Below, piece after piece: positions 54,683 to 63,748 of a DNA stretch of 64,000 bases. The stretch is from Enterobacteriaceae bacterium 4M9 (lineage in GTDB: Bacteria > Pseudomonadota > Gammaproteobacteria > Enterobacterales > Enterobacteriaceae): contig JAADJJ010000001.1 of NCBI GenBank assembly GCA_010092695.1, positions 558,001 to 622,000 of the forward strand, read 5' to 3'. The notes under the pieces are model-generated. The model made no database searches. It was not told the origin of the DNA and saw only the letters and a program-made list of their open reading frames with translations. A program made the position numbers and the translations under genes. Position 1 is the first letter of the stretch; the number at the start of each line of letters is the position of its first letter.

Positions 54683-55301
54683 ATGTATTGCGGCGCTGGG
54701 TTTGTCGCTGAGTTTTTTCGCCACCGCCGCGTTGCCCGCGCTCGATGCGGTGCTGCAAAAAGGGTTTCCTGCCCAGACTGCCGCACTGGCCAGCACCACG
54801 CAGGCGCTGTACCAAGAGTATGAAAGCCAGCACTCGGTCGCCTCGCTGGTCTTTTATTCCTACGGCATGCTGCGCCTGGCAAATCACTACAAGGCGACGA
54901 ACGATTTCGTTAACGCCTCGGAATACGCCAAGCTCGGTTTTTTCTGGCTCGATGAGGCCGTTGATTCTCACGAAAATGATATGCGCGTGCGCTATTTGCG
55001 TGCGCGTGTGGATGCCTGGCTGCCTGCCGACCTTGGGCGCTGCGTGGTGACGCTCAACGACACCGACCTGATGCAAAAGCATGCGCAGGACTTCAGTGCG
55101 GCCATGCAGACCACGATTGCGTTTATGCGCTACCGGGCGCTGGTGAGTTGTAAAGAGACCGCACAGGCGCAGGCGCTGCTCAATGAAATGAAAATGGATG
55201 GCTCTGCCTCAGCGTTATTAGCACTGGGCGCAGAAGAGGCACCTGAATGGAGCATGGACGAAATCACCCAGGTGGTGATGCCGTTGATGAAGGGTGAATA
55301 A
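54666..55301 (+). CDS. Exported protein of unknown function, ABC-transporter associated
   Basis: 211 residues from ATG 54666, which overlaps the ATPase 3' end with GGGGAG upstream. A signal peptide (LLNKCIAALGLSLSFFATAAL, in part) ends near residue 22. The mature part is alpha-helical, with repeat-like helices (YGMLRLANHY, NASEYAKLGFFWLDEA) suggesting a TPR/SEL-like fold. It is probably a periplasmic adaptor. The family is not recognised. The following ATG abuts its stop. Confidence 0.75.
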   Translation: MTLLNKCIAALGLSLSFFATAALPALDAVLQKGFPAQTAALASTTQALYQEYESQHSVASLVFYSYGMLRLANHYKATNDFVNASEYAKLGFFWLDEAVDSHENDMRVRYLRARVDAWLPADLGRCVVTLNDTDLMQKHAQDFSAAMQTTIAFMRYRALVSCKETAQAQALLNEMKMDGSASALLALGAEEAPEWSMDEITQVVMPLMKGE

Positions 55302-56615
55302 ATGTTGAATGGAATGATAATAAGCGGCCTGGCTATTGCGCTGATTGTGGGGTTTGTACTCTGGTGCGCGCTGTACAAGGTACAGGATATTAAATTTGCC
55401 TTCCTGAATTTATTTCGCCATAAGCGACGCTCCTTTTCGACCATTGCTGCCATTATGCTGGGCGGGGTGTCGATTTTCCTTTACGGCGGCTTTATTGATT
55501 ACTCGTTCTGGATTTTAAAAGAGCAGACCGTCAGAACCAACATCGGTCACGTGCAAATTTATAACCAGACGTATTTTGACACCTCCAATAAAAGCAAAAG
55601 CATTATTGATAATTATGAGGCGTTGAAGGCCGATATTCTCGCTGACCGCGAACTGGCGCCCTATATCTCCACCATTTCCGGGCAGCTTGAATTTACCGGT
55701 GTGATTTCACAGTACGAAAACGAAACTTCCAGCTATTTCTCGGCGCTGGGGGTGGAGCCACTGCCTGCACTGAAGCTCGGTTCGTTCGATAAACTCATTT
55801 CCGGCAGCGACCTCTCGCGCATCAGGCATGACGAAGTCACGCTCGGCAGTGGGCTTGCGAAGACCCTCAACGCCCGCTACGGCGACTGGCTGGATGTGCT
55901 GGTGGTCAACACCCAGGGCGGCCAGGGCGCACTGTCGCTCAAATTGCGCGGGATTTTTGAGTCCGGCATTAAAGATTATGACGATGTGGCGATGAAAATC
56001 CCGCTGCAGACGGCGCAGCGCATGATGGACACCAACGGCGTGAGCAAATTCGTGATTCTGCTGAAAAACGACGCCGATTTGCCGGTATTTAGCGCGAAAC
56101 TGGAGAAGTTCATTGCCGATAAAAAGCTGGCGCTGATAGTGAAAGACTGGAAGTCGCTGTCGCTGTTTTATCAGCAGGTTGAAGGGCTGCTGTCGGGCAT
56201 TTATTTCTTCATCAAAGTCATTGTTGCGCTGATTGTTATCTTCATGATTAGCAACTCCATGACCATGAATATCGTCGAGCGTACCCGCGAAATTACCACG
56301 CTGCGTGCGATTGGCCTGCGACCGGCGCACATTACCAAGCTGTTTTTGCTGGAAGGGATTTTTATTGGCGCCATTGGCGCGGCGGGCAGCCTGCTTATTG
56401 GCTTCGCTCTGGCGGGCATGATTAACCTCAACGGCATCGCGATGCCGCCATCGCCGGGGCAAACCCAGGGTTATACCGCGTTTATTAAGACGGACAATAT
56501 TGAGCTTATCTGGATAACGCTGGTCCTGCCGGTGTTGACGGCGGCGCTGGCATCTATTTTGCCTGCAAGACGCGCAGCGAAGCTCAATATTTCGGATGCC
56601 TTTAAATTTGTATAA
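55302..56615 (+). CDS. ABC permease, MacB/LolE (FtsX) type
   Basis: 437 residues: an N-terminal TM anchor, a large periplasmic domain (about residues 60-300) and three C-terminal TM segments with the FtsX signature (NSMTMNIVERTREITTLRAIGLRPAHI, in part) and the end PARRAAKLNISDAFK. Such permeases extract lipophilic or protein substrates from the outer leaflet of the inner membrane rather than pumping through it. It pairs with the ATPase at 53975. A LolA-like chaperone follows, so a Lol-like route for a lipid product is inferred. Confidence 0.9.
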   Translation: MLNGMIISGLAIALIVGFVLWCALYKVQDIKFAFLNLFRHKRRSFSTIAAIMLGGVSIFLYGGFIDYSFWILKEQTVRTNIGHVQIYNQTYFDTSNKSKSIIDNYEALKADILADRELAPYISTISGQLEFTGVISQYENETSSYFSALGVEPLPALKLGSFDKLISGSDLSRIRHDEVTLGSGLAKTLNARYGDWLDVLVVNTQGGQGALSLKLRGIFESGIKDYDDVAMKIPLQTAQRMMDTNGVSKFVILLKNDADLPVFSAKLEKFIADKKLALIVKDWKSLSLFYQQVEGLLSGIYFFIKVIVALIVIFMISNSMTMNIVERTREITTLRAIGLRPAHITKLFLLEGIFIGAIGAAGSLLIGFALAGMINLNGIAMPPSPGQTQGYTAFIKTDNIELIWITLVLPVLTAALASILPARRAAKLNISDAFKFV

Positions 56616-56625
56616 GGAAATCACC

Positions 56626-57405
56626 ATGAAAGTACGTGCACTGGTCTGTCTTTTTCCTTTGCTGTTTATTGTGCCTGCCAGCGCAGCGGCTCAGACGGTA
56701 ACCGCGCAGGAAATTATTAGCCGGGCAGACGACGTTCGTTCGCCGAATAAACCGTTTCGCTACACCGTGACCGTGCTGGAATATAAATCCGGGGCGCAGG
56801 AGCCGACCAACAAGCAGGTGCTGGATATCTCCATGCGCTTTCTTAAGCCCGAAAACGGCGTGCAGGCCGATGCACGTTCGCTCGCCCGCTTTGTCTATCC
56901 TGCGCGCGATAAGGGCAAAGTCATGCTGTCTGACTGGTATGACTTATGGTTTTACACGCCGGATTTGCGCCGCCCGATTCCCATTTCTCGCTCACAGCGT
57001 TTGCTCGGGCAGATTTCCAACGGCGATGTGATTGTCACCAACTTTGAATATGCCTATAACGCCACGCTACAGGGCGAAGAGGCGTGCGGCCAGAACACCT
57101 GTTATAAGCTCACGCTTGAGCGCAAGTCGCCGCAGGTGACTTATCCGAAGGTGGGTTATCTGGTTGAAAAGGGCAGCTATCGGCCATTTAAAGCCTCGTA
57201 TTATTCGCTGGACGATAAGCTGATTAAAGAAGTGACCTATCACGACTTTACGCCGCTGCTCGGTAAAGAGAGACCGTCGCGCATTGTGGTGGCGGATGCG
57301 CGCCACGGTAGCGGCTATACGGTGATGGAATACAGCGACGTCAGGCTGGAGACGCTACCGCTGTCTTACTTTACCAAGGAATATATTCAGCGGGGTGGAA
57401 ATTGA
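56626..57405 (+). CDS. Outer-membrane lipoprotein-sorting (LolA-like) periplasmic protein
   Basis: 259 residues from ATG 56626. The signal peptide ends near ASAAAQ (residue about 23). The fold is that of the LolA-like outer-membrane lipoprotein-sorting family: VTAQEIISRADDVRSP, a half-barrel with FVYPARDKGKVMLS and a DLWFYTPDLRRPIPISRSQRLLG segment (in part). It could shuttle a hydrophobic molecule across the periplasm from the FtsX permease to the outer-membrane protein encoded next. It overlaps that gene by 4 nt. Confidence 0.85.
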   Translation: MKVRALVCLFPLLFIVPASAAAQTVTAQEIISRADDVRSPNKPFRYTVTVLEYKSGAQEPTNKQVLDISMRFLKPENGVQADARSLARFVYPARDKGKVMLSDWYDLWFYTPDLRRPIPISRSQRLLGQISNGDVIVTNFEYAYNATLQGEEACGQNTCYKLTLERKSPQVTYPKVGYLVEKGSYRPFKASYYSLDDKLIKEVTYHDFTPLLGKERPSRIVVADARHGSGYTVMEYSDVRLETLPLSYFTKEYIQRGGN

Positions 57406-58763
57406 AACCCCTGCTGATGCTGCCGGCGCTGCTGTTGCCTGTGGAGGCCATGGCGGCGTGCTTCAATGCGCCTGATGTGGTGGTCTTCGGCCAGGTGTCG
57501 AATATCAATAAAAAGCCGGCGCTGTGGCGCATTGAGGGCAAGAGCCCGTATACCAGTAACAATACCTTTGGCGATCTCATTATTAAATACAGCGACCGCT
57601 GCGAGGTGATTGAAAATAAACTCAATGTGGATGTTTCACTGTTTGGGCTTGCCAATTATCCCGTGCGTGAGACAGGCGCTTTTGAGAAAGATAAAGATCG
57701 TGTGCGCGGGCTGCTGGACCGTTTTCGCGTGTCTTATAACGCAACGGACAGCATCCGTTTTGATATGGGCAAGCTCAGGGCCAGGGAAGGGCTGTTTTAT
57801 CTCAAATCTCCCGCCAGCCTGTTTACGACGTACTACTCTGGTTTTAAATCGGCGCGGGTTAACGACCCCACGCTCAGACAGAGCTATTACGAGTCGTTCT
57901 GGGGCGCGGTGTTATCTCACGATACGGCCAGCCACTCGCTGGCGCTGACCGTGGCACCGAAATTAACGCACATCGACAAACGTTACGAATCTTCAGGCAA
58001 CTGGTCGGCAACGGAGCGCTCGAACGCCAGTGAGCGCTATCAGCTTTCCTGGACTGACTATCGGTTCGATAAAAACGTGCCGACAGTGAGCCTGATGATG
58101 GGGGACTCGCCGTCCGTTGCGGTGTCCAACAGCTATAACCTGACGCAGCAGTTTGTGGTTAACGCCGAACTGGCCTGGCACCGTCGTCAACAGTGGCGTC
58201 ATCTTGACGCAGAGAGCGTCCGTCAGGTGGAGCGCTTTGATTTTCCGTCTGAGCTTTACAGCACGCGTGATAACGACGGCGTTGAACTGGCTGTGGGGTT
58301 TCAGTACACCAGCGACACGTTCAGCCAGTTTGGCATGGAATATTACTTCCAGAGCGAAGGGTATTCAGCCGCGCAGTGGCGTCAGCAGGCCGATTTAATC
58401 AAATTCTTCAACCAGCGCACTCAGTATGCACCGCTCGATAACGCGTTTGATGCCTACAAATATTTGATGGCCTCAGAAACGTATAACACCTCCGCCAGAG
58501 GCCAGCTGCTGGGTAAGCACTACATCAGCGGCTGGGCGAGCTTTCTGATGGCCGATGAATCAAGCGTACAGCCTTACGCCGTCTTGAATGTACGCGACCG
58601 CAGTTCCACGCTGGGTGTGCATTACAACAAGCCGATAGCGCAACTGGATAAAAAGCTCGACGTATACACCGGTATCTATACCGCGCTGGGTGGCAGCCAG
58701 TCGGAGTTTGGCCTGTTTGGCGAGACGCTCGGGACGTATGCAGGACTCAAGTATCATTTTTAG
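57402..58763 (+). CDS. Putative outer-membrane beta-barrel protein
   Basis: 453 residues from TTG 57402 with GGTGG 5 nt upstream; ATG 57417 is an alternative that shortens the signal peptide. The signal peptide ends near EAMA (residue about 18). The mature part alternates polar and hydrophobic residues in many strand-sized segments and ends in GTYAGLKYHF, with a terminal Phe, as in outer-membrane porins assembled by BAM. The family (perhaps DUF1302-like) is not certain. It is coupled to the LolA-like gene and would be the outer-membrane end of the export route. Confidence 0.72.
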   Translation: MKPLLMLPALLLPVEAMAACFNAPDVVVFGQVSNINKKPALWRIEGKSPYTSNNTFGDLIIKYSDRCEVIENKLNVDVSLFGLANYPVRETGAFEKDKDRVRGLLDRFRVSYNATDSIRFDMGKLRAREGLFYLKSPASLFTTYYSGFKSARVNDPTLRQSYYESFWGAVLSHDTASHSLALTVAPKLTHIDKRYESSGNWSATERSNASERYQLSWTDYRFDKNVPTVSLMMGDSPSVAVSNSYNLTQQFVVNAELAWHRRQQWRHLDAESVRQVERFDFPSELYSTRDNDGVELAVGFQYTSDTFSQFGMEYYFQSEGYSAAQWRQQADLIKFFNQRTQYAPLDNAFDAYKYLMASETYNTSARGQLLGKHYISGWASFLMADESSVQPYAVLNVRDRSSTLGVHYNKPIAQLDKKLDVYTGIYTALGGSQSEFGLFGETLGTYAGLKYHF

Positions 58764-58774
58764 GACAGGGAAAT

Positions 58775-59695
58775 ATGGATATTAATCAAGCAACATCCGT
58801 CGCATTTTTGTTTGCCGGGCAGGGCAATCCCACCATCGGGATGGGCGCTGACCTGTGGGATATCAACGACGAAACTAAAAAAATCTGGGATTGCGCCAGC
58901 GATATTTCTGGTGCCGATATTCGCCGGATTTGCCTGAAAGGGCCAATGAACAAGCTGGTACAGACCACCAACCAGCAGGTGGCGGTCACGGCGATTAACG
59001 CCACGCTGTTCACCTTGTGCAAAGACAAACTGGACGGGCTGCACGTGGCTGGCTCCTGCGGGCACAGCGTGGGTGAATATGCTGCGCTGTACGCGGCGGG
59101 TGCGGTAACGCTCGATGACCTGTTTCGTATGATTCACTTCCGCTCGCGGCTGATGGACGAACTGAGCAAGGTGAACAAAGGCGCGATGCAGGCGGTGAAA
59201 GGCATTGATTATGCGCAGATGGCCGCGCTGATTGCCGAGACCGGCCTTGAGGTGGATATCAGCTGCGACAACAGTCGTCGCCAGCAGGTGATTGGTGGCA
59301 CGGCGGCAGCGCTGCGTGAGATGAGCGAAGTGCTGGTGGCGAAAGGCTTCGAAACCACCAAACTGGGGGTGAGCGGTGCCTGGCATACGCGTCTGATGAC
59401 CGACGGCGTACAACAGATGCGCGATTTCCTGGCCAACATCACGATTCAACCGACGCAGCATGATGTGTTGATGAACGTGACCGGCAAGCCAGCCTCGGGC
59501 GCGCAGGAGATAAGAGAGAACCTGTCGCTGCATTTGACCCATACGGTGAAATGGACGGACTCGATGGAGCGCTTTTTAAGCCAGACTTCGCCGTTAGCCT
59601 TTGTTGAAGTAAGCAACAAAGCTTATCTGGGGCATATGCTCAATGACTTCGACGGTTTTTCGCCGGAAATGGCCCTGCATTGCAGGAAAATGTAA
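58775..59695 (+). CDS. Malonyl-CoA:ACP transacylase (FabD/CylD-like)
   Basis: 306 residues with the FabD fold: FLFAGQGNPTIGMG, nucleophile GHSVGEY (Ser about 98) and the catalytic-His region SGAWHTRLM, where FabD usually has GAFHS. It supplies malonyl units to the cluster ACP. In most enterobacteria the housekeeping fabD sits with fabH and acpP, so this copy is dedicated. It is followed 17 bp later by a membrane-protein gene. Confidence 0.9.
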   Translation: MDINQATSVAFLFAGQGNPTIGMGADLWDINDETKKIWDCASDISGADIRRICLKGPMNKLVQTTNQQVAVTAINATLFTLCKDKLDGLHVAGSCGHSVGEYAALYAAGAVTLDDLFRMIHFRSRLMDELSKVNKGAMQAVKGIDYAQMAALIAETGLEVDISCDNSRRQQVIGGTAAALREMSEVLVAKGFETTKLGVSGAWHTRLMTDGVQQMRDFLANITIQPTQHDVLMNVTGKPASGAQEIRENLSLHLTHTVKWTDSMERFLSQTSPLAFVEVSNKAYLGHMLNDFDGFSPEMALHCRKM

Positions 59696-59712
59696 GACAT
59701 TCGCGGTGACTT

Positions 59713-60708
59713 ATGATCCCTGATTATTTCAAATTTATTCGCTTCCAGGACAAAAGAATTCTGCCGTTCTTTTATTTTATTCTGTGGATTGTGCTGGGTT
59801 TTTACTGGAAGAATAACGATTATCGCCTCACGTCTGCGGATGCCTGGCCGGTTGCGGTCATCCTTGCCATCACGCTGTTTAACCTGATTTATGAGCTTAA
59901 GTCGTACTGGGCTTATAGCTGCGTTATCGGGCGTAGTGATGTTGATAGCTTCGAGGGAAAAACCTGCTCACCAGCGCTGGCGTTTTTTACCCGCCCGACG
60001 GTGGTGAGCGTGATTGCCGTAGGCGTGTTCTGGTTGCTGGTGCAGGCGTGCCTGCGGTTACCGTCTGCGATTTACAGCACTATTGCGCTTTTCCTGGCCT
60101 CACCGCTGCTGGCATTCCTGGTGTTCCGCGCACTCAGGCCGGTTTATATCACGCAGGTACTGACGCGGATTTCCAGTGGCGTGAAATACAAAAACCTGGT
60201 GCTGTATGTGGCCTGCTTTGTGGTGCTCACGGTGATGGTGAACGTGCTGTCCATCAGCCCGCTTAAGGCAAACGTGGACTTTTCATTACGCGACGGTTTT
60301 TTCTCGGCAAAGCTGATGGTGGCCATGCTGATTCTGTGTGCGGTCGTGCTGGCGATTAACCTGGTTTTTGTCCGGTTGTCGAAGCGTTATATTTTTTTGG
60401 GGCGCGTGTTCTTAAAAGAAATTGATTTCTTTTTTTCAAAAGGGATCCCATGTTCGTCGCTACACGAAAAGTCTTTCCTGGTCAGAATGCTGCTTCTGTT
60501 GGTCGTGCAGTGCGTGTGGATTGTTTTAGTCAGCATTCTGTTTACGCTGATGAACGTGCCAGCGATATTTGAAGTGTATTACGTGTGTTGTGCGCTACCG
60601 TGCATTGGCTATTATTTTTTGCACCTGTACTGGCACTGGCATAGTGAGTTTCTGACCTGCTGTGATATGTATTTCCGCTATGAAGAAATAAAAAAACGTG
60701 ATAATTGA
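59713..60708 (+). CDS. Polytopic inner-membrane protein, unknown function
   Basis: 331 residues with about eight hydrophobic segments (for example residues 18-32, 48-64, 95-113 and 117-138) and a charged middle loop. It is the last gene of the run and directly precedes a terminator. I do not recognise the family. A role in modifying, loading or exporting the lipid product is possible from context only. Confidence 0.65.
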   Translation: MIPDYFKFIRFQDKRILPFFYFILWIVLGFYWKNNDYRLTSADAWPVAVILAITLFNLIYELKSYWAYSCVIGRSDVDSFEGKTCSPALAFFTRPTVVSVIAVGVFWLLVQACLRLPSAIYSTIALFLASPLLAFLVFRALRPVYITQVLTRISSGVKYKNLVLYVACFVVLTVMVNVLSISPLKANVDFSLRDGFFSAKLMVAMLILCAVVLAINLVFVRLSKRYIFLGRVFLKEIDFFFSKGIPCSSLHEKSFLVRMLLLLVVQCVWIVLVSILFTLMNVPAIFEVYYVCCALPCIGYYFLHLYWHWHSEFLTCCDMYFRYEEIKKRDN

Positions 60709-60736
60709 TCGGTAACAATAATGCTTTCCGTTTTTT

Positions 60737-60761
60737 GCCCCTTATGCCGGGGCTTTTTTTT
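60737..60761 (+). terminator. Terminator of the biosynthetic operon
   Basis: GCCCC (60737-60741) faces GGGGC (60749-60753) and is followed by eight T residues. Confidence 0.85.
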
Positions 60762-60954
60762 GCCTGATGATTTGCACGCTGTCATAACAAAAAGAACATA
60801 TGCTGACTTTTATTAAGATGTTTCGTTGTGATGTGCGAATAATATAATTTTACTGCTCTGGTTAATTTATTTAGTGGTTTATACGATACAAGCGGTGCAT
60901 TTCATTAAAACATCCATAATAATGCCCGGGAAAATAATCAAAGGGAGATGTTTT

Positions 60955-61380
60955 ATGGCACAAACCTGTGTTTGTCCGGAAGGAACGCTTTACCTGCCAG
61001 AAGGCGCGCGTGCGCAAACGGTTAATGTGGTGCTGTTTGAAGGTGGGCAAAATATTACCATTAGCCGCGACCGCATTGCGCCTGGTGCCAGTCTGGAAGA
61101 CTACGTGACGGCACAAATGGACATCCTGCGCTCGAAGTTCAACGCGTTTAACCTGGTGGAGCAGAGTGCTTATCTCGGTGACTGCCCGTTCCCGCAGGCG
61201 ATGAAAGTCAGGTTCAGCTTCCCGGCGGCACCGGGCGTGACGGCATGGCAATATTTGCTGCTGGCACAAAAAGATGCGCAGAACGCCATTGTGTTCTCCG
61301 CGCTCTACGCCAGTGAGCAGGTGATGCACAACGAAAGCCACCGCGTTGACTACTGCCTGGGTCACTTCAAACTCCAGTAG
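60955..61380 (+). CDS. DcrB-related (DUF1795) protein
   Basis: 141 residues from ATG 60955, with GGGAG about 8 nt upstream. There is no signal peptide. The family pattern DUF1795/DcrB-like is visible in GTLYLPEGARAQTVNVVLF, SLEDYVTAQMDILRS and the WQYLLLAQKDAQNAIVFSAL segment (in part). Cytoplasmic members are often linked to secretion systems or act as chaperone-like proteins. It has its own promoter gap and terminator, so it is not in the upstream operon. Confidence 0.75.
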   Translation: MAQTCVCPEGTLYLPEGARAQTVNVVLFEGGQNITISRDRIAPGASLEDYVTAQMDILRSKFNAFNLVEQSAYLGDCPFPQAMKVRFSFPAAPGVTAWQYLLLAQKDAQNAIVFSALYASEQVMHNESHRVDYCLGHFKLQ

Positions 61381-61395
61381 CGCGCAGGGCCGCTA

Positions 61396-61427
61396 ACGCC
61401 TTTTGAGTCGCTCAGAAGGCGTTTTTT
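61396..61427 (+). terminator. Terminator of the DcrB-related gene
   Basis: ACGCCTTTTGAG faces CTCAGAAGGCGT around TCG with one G-T pair, followed by a T-run. Confidence 0.8.
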
Positions 61428-61446
61428 ATTGCCCGCGTAGGGCAAA

Positions 61447-62496
61447 TCAGCGCGGCCTTTGTGCTGCTCGCAACTCGTGGGCAAGCGTTGCCACCAGACG
61501 GGCGGCGGGCATGGCTCTGGCGCGCAGCACGCCGCTGCCCGCCCAGTGTGCCGCGTACTCCTGGCAGCCCTGCTGGCTGGCAACGCGGTGCAGCGCTTTA
61601 GCCAGGTCGTAAGCAACCGGATAATCTGCCATTGATGCCGGGTCCGGCGTAATGTGCAGGCGGTTAACAATACCGCGCGCAGGGCGGCCTGAAATACCGC
61701 TGGTCAGTGCCGTAGTGCGGGCGCGCTCGCTGGTTAACATGGTGCGGTAACCGTTGTCAGCCGCCGATTCCGGGCACAGGATGAAGGCTGTTCCCAGCTG
61801 TGCTGCTACGGCTCCGGCATCGAGGGCACGCGCGATGTCTTCGCCGTCCATCATGCCGCCTGCGGCAATCACCGGTACGTCCGTTACCCGGCGGATGGCC
61901 TTGACCAGCTCGCGCGTGCTGAGTTGCTCGTCCTCGGCCTGCGGATCGAACATGCCGCGATGCCCGCCAGCCTCCACACCCTGCGCCACAATGGCGTCAA
62001 TGCCGATGCTGGCAATCAGTTCGGCTTCACTCACGCGAGTGGCGCAGGCAAGCGTGGTGATGCCCGCTTCGCGCAGCGCCAGCAGTGCCTGGGCGTCAGG
62101 CAGGCCAAAGTGAAAGCTCACAATGGCGGGCCGTTCGGCCAGCAGCACGTCGAGCATGTCGGCGTTTTTGATAAAGGTGCGGTAAATCTCATTGAGACTT
62201 TGCGGAGGGTCCTCTGCGAAACGGGTAAATTCCGGGCGCAGGCGGTCTATCCAGGCCGCTTCACGGGCCGAGTTGCGCTGTGCAGGCGAGTGGCAGAACA
62301 GATTAACGTTAAAAGGCTTATCGGTGAGTTCGCGGGTACGGCGTATCATCGCCTGTGCCTGTTCGGGGGACGCCGCGCCAATGCCAATAGAACCAAGCGC
62401 CCCGGCGTTACTGACGGCGGCGGCAAGCTCGGGCGTGGACACTCCGGCCATCGGCGCCTGAATCAAGGGGATAGAAGGAAGGAAAGATGCTGCCAT
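61447..62496 (-). CDS. Nitronate monooxygenase family (NPD) flavoprotein
   Basis: 349 residues, FMN TIM barrel: IQAPMAGVSTPELAAAVSNAG at the N-terminus (in part), HFG in VSFHFGLPD, the GVEAGGHRG phosphate-binding motif and PVIAAGGMMDG. It oxidises nitronates or acts as a quinone reductase in relatives. GAGGAG lies 8 nt upstream. The alpha/beta hydrolase gene lies 79 bp upstream on the same strand, so they could be co-transcribed. Confidence 0.88.
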   Translation of the reverse strand: MAASFLPSIPLIQAPMAGVSTPELAAAVSNAGALGSIGIGAASPEQAQAMIRRTRELTDKPFNVNLFCHSPAQRNSAREAAWIDRLRPEFTRFAEDPPQSLNEIYRTFIKNADMLDVLLAERPAIVSFHFGLPDAQALLALREAGITTLACATRVSEAELIASIGIDAIVAQGVEAGGHRGMFDPQAEDEQLSTRELVKAIRRVTDVPVIAAGGMMDGEDIARALDAGAVAAQLGTAFILCPESAADNGYRTMLTSERARTTALTSGISGRPARGIVNRLHITPDPASMADYPVAYDLAKALHRVASQQGCQEYAAHWAGSGVLRARAMPAARLVATLAHELRAAQRPR

Positions 62497-62575
62497 AACG
62501 CGAACTCCTCAATGTGAGAACTCCATGTTTATAGCAGCAAAACAAGTAGTTAAAAAGCAACAATTGCGCTTTTCA

Positions 62576-63574
62576 TTACTGGCTGAGGTTACGCACCAGA
62601 TCGGCGTTAAACTTCGCCGGGTCTTGCATCTGAGGTGCGTGTCCCATGCCGGCATATTCCACCAGCGTGGCGTTGGGGATGCGTTTCGCCGCTTCTTTGC
62701 CAAGTACGGCATAATTGCCTAAACGCTTTTTCACCTCCGGCGGCGCAATGTCGCTGCCGATGGCCGTGATGTCACTGGTGCCGATAAACAGCGTGGTAGG
62801 CACCTTCAGATTGCTGAACTCGTAGTACACCGGCTGCGTGAATATCATGTCGTAGATAAGCGCCGAGTTCCACGCCACTTTTTCATGCCCCGGCCCCGCG
62901 TTCAGCCCGGCCAGCATATCTACCCACTTGTCATACTCCGGTTTCCAGCGTCCGACATAGTAGGTTTTTTGCTCGTAGGCTTTGACGCTCTGCGCACTTA
63001 GCTTAAGTTCGCGCTCGTACCACTGGTCCACCGTGCGGTACGGTGCGCCTTTTGCCTTCCAGTCTTCAAGCCCGATGGGATTGACCAGTACCAGCTTTTC
63101 GGTCTGCTGCGGGTACATCAACGCGTAGCGCGTGGCCAGCATCCCGCCAGTGGAGTGACCCACGATGACGGCTTTTTCCACGCCGAGCTTTTGCAGTAGC
63201 GCATTGGTATTACTGGCAAGCTGCTGGAAGGTGTACTGGTAATTGGCTGGTTTTGACGAGGTGCAAAAACCAATCTGGTCGGGAGCGATAACCCGGTACC
63301 CGGCGCCACTCAGCGCCCGAATGGTGCTTTCCCAGGTGGCGCCACAGAAGTTTTTGCCATGCATCAGCACCGCCGTGCGCCCGTTAGGGTTATCCGGATG
63401 CACATCCATATAGCCCATGCTCAGCGCCTGCTGCTGAGAGCGAAAAGCAAAGTGCTCCAGCGGGAAAGGATAGGTAAACCCCTGAAGTTGCTCGCCATAG
63501 GTTGCCGCCTGGCTTTGTGCAGTAAGCAGCAGGCCAGCGGCCAGCAGTGCGACGCGAAGATGCGTTTTTGCCAT
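62576..63574 (-). CDS. Exported alpha/beta hydrolase
   Basis: 332 residues (AAGGAG 5 nt upstream). The signal peptide ends near QSQAA (residue about 24). It has the oxyanion-region LMHGKNF, nucleophile elbow GHSTGG (Ser about 142), acid in GTSD and catalytic His in GMGHAPQ. It is a periplasmic esterase or related hydrolase; the substrate is unknown. Confidence 0.85.
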   Translation of the reverse strand: MAKTHLRVALLAAGLLLTAQSQAATYGEQLQGFTYPFPLEHFAFRSQQQALSMGYMDVHPDNPNGRTAVLMHGKNFCGATWESTIRALSGAGYRVIAPDQIGFCTSSKPANYQYTFQQLASNTNALLQKLGVEKAVIVGHSTGGMLATRYALMYPQQTEKLVLVNPIGLEDWKAKGAPYRTVDQWYERELKLSAQSVKAYEQKTYYVGRWKPEYDKWVDMLAGLNAGPGHEKVAWNSALIYDMIFTQPVYYEFSNLKVPTTLFIGTSDITAIGSDIAPPEVKKRLGNYAVLGKEAAKRIPNATLVEYAGMGHAPQMQDPAKFNADLVRNLSQ

Positions 63575-63748
63575 ATTAGCTCCTTGTTAAGCATGAAAAA
63601 CGGTGAGCTGGCGTCAGATAAGACCGTCCGTCAGTGGATGCTATGGCAGACATCTGTTCGATGTTGACGTTTGTGCACCCGGACGATGCGCGGTAACGAC
63701 TAAGCGTAGCAGGCGAGGCGGCATCGGGCTGGCGGATTGTGCGCTTAA

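Noticed and set aside
53975..57405. Housekeeping LolCDE-LolA
   Set aside because: The gene set is embedded in the biosynthetic operon, has a single FtsX permease and an unfamiliar exported protein, and lolCDE lies elsewhere in enterobacteria.
41531..60708. Aryl-polyene (APE/xanthomonadin) cluster
   Set aside because: There is no aryl-AMP ligase, ammonia lyase, acyltransferase pair or thioesterase typical of APE clusters. A GcvT-like gene, malonyl transacylase and FtsX-type ABC genes are present instead.
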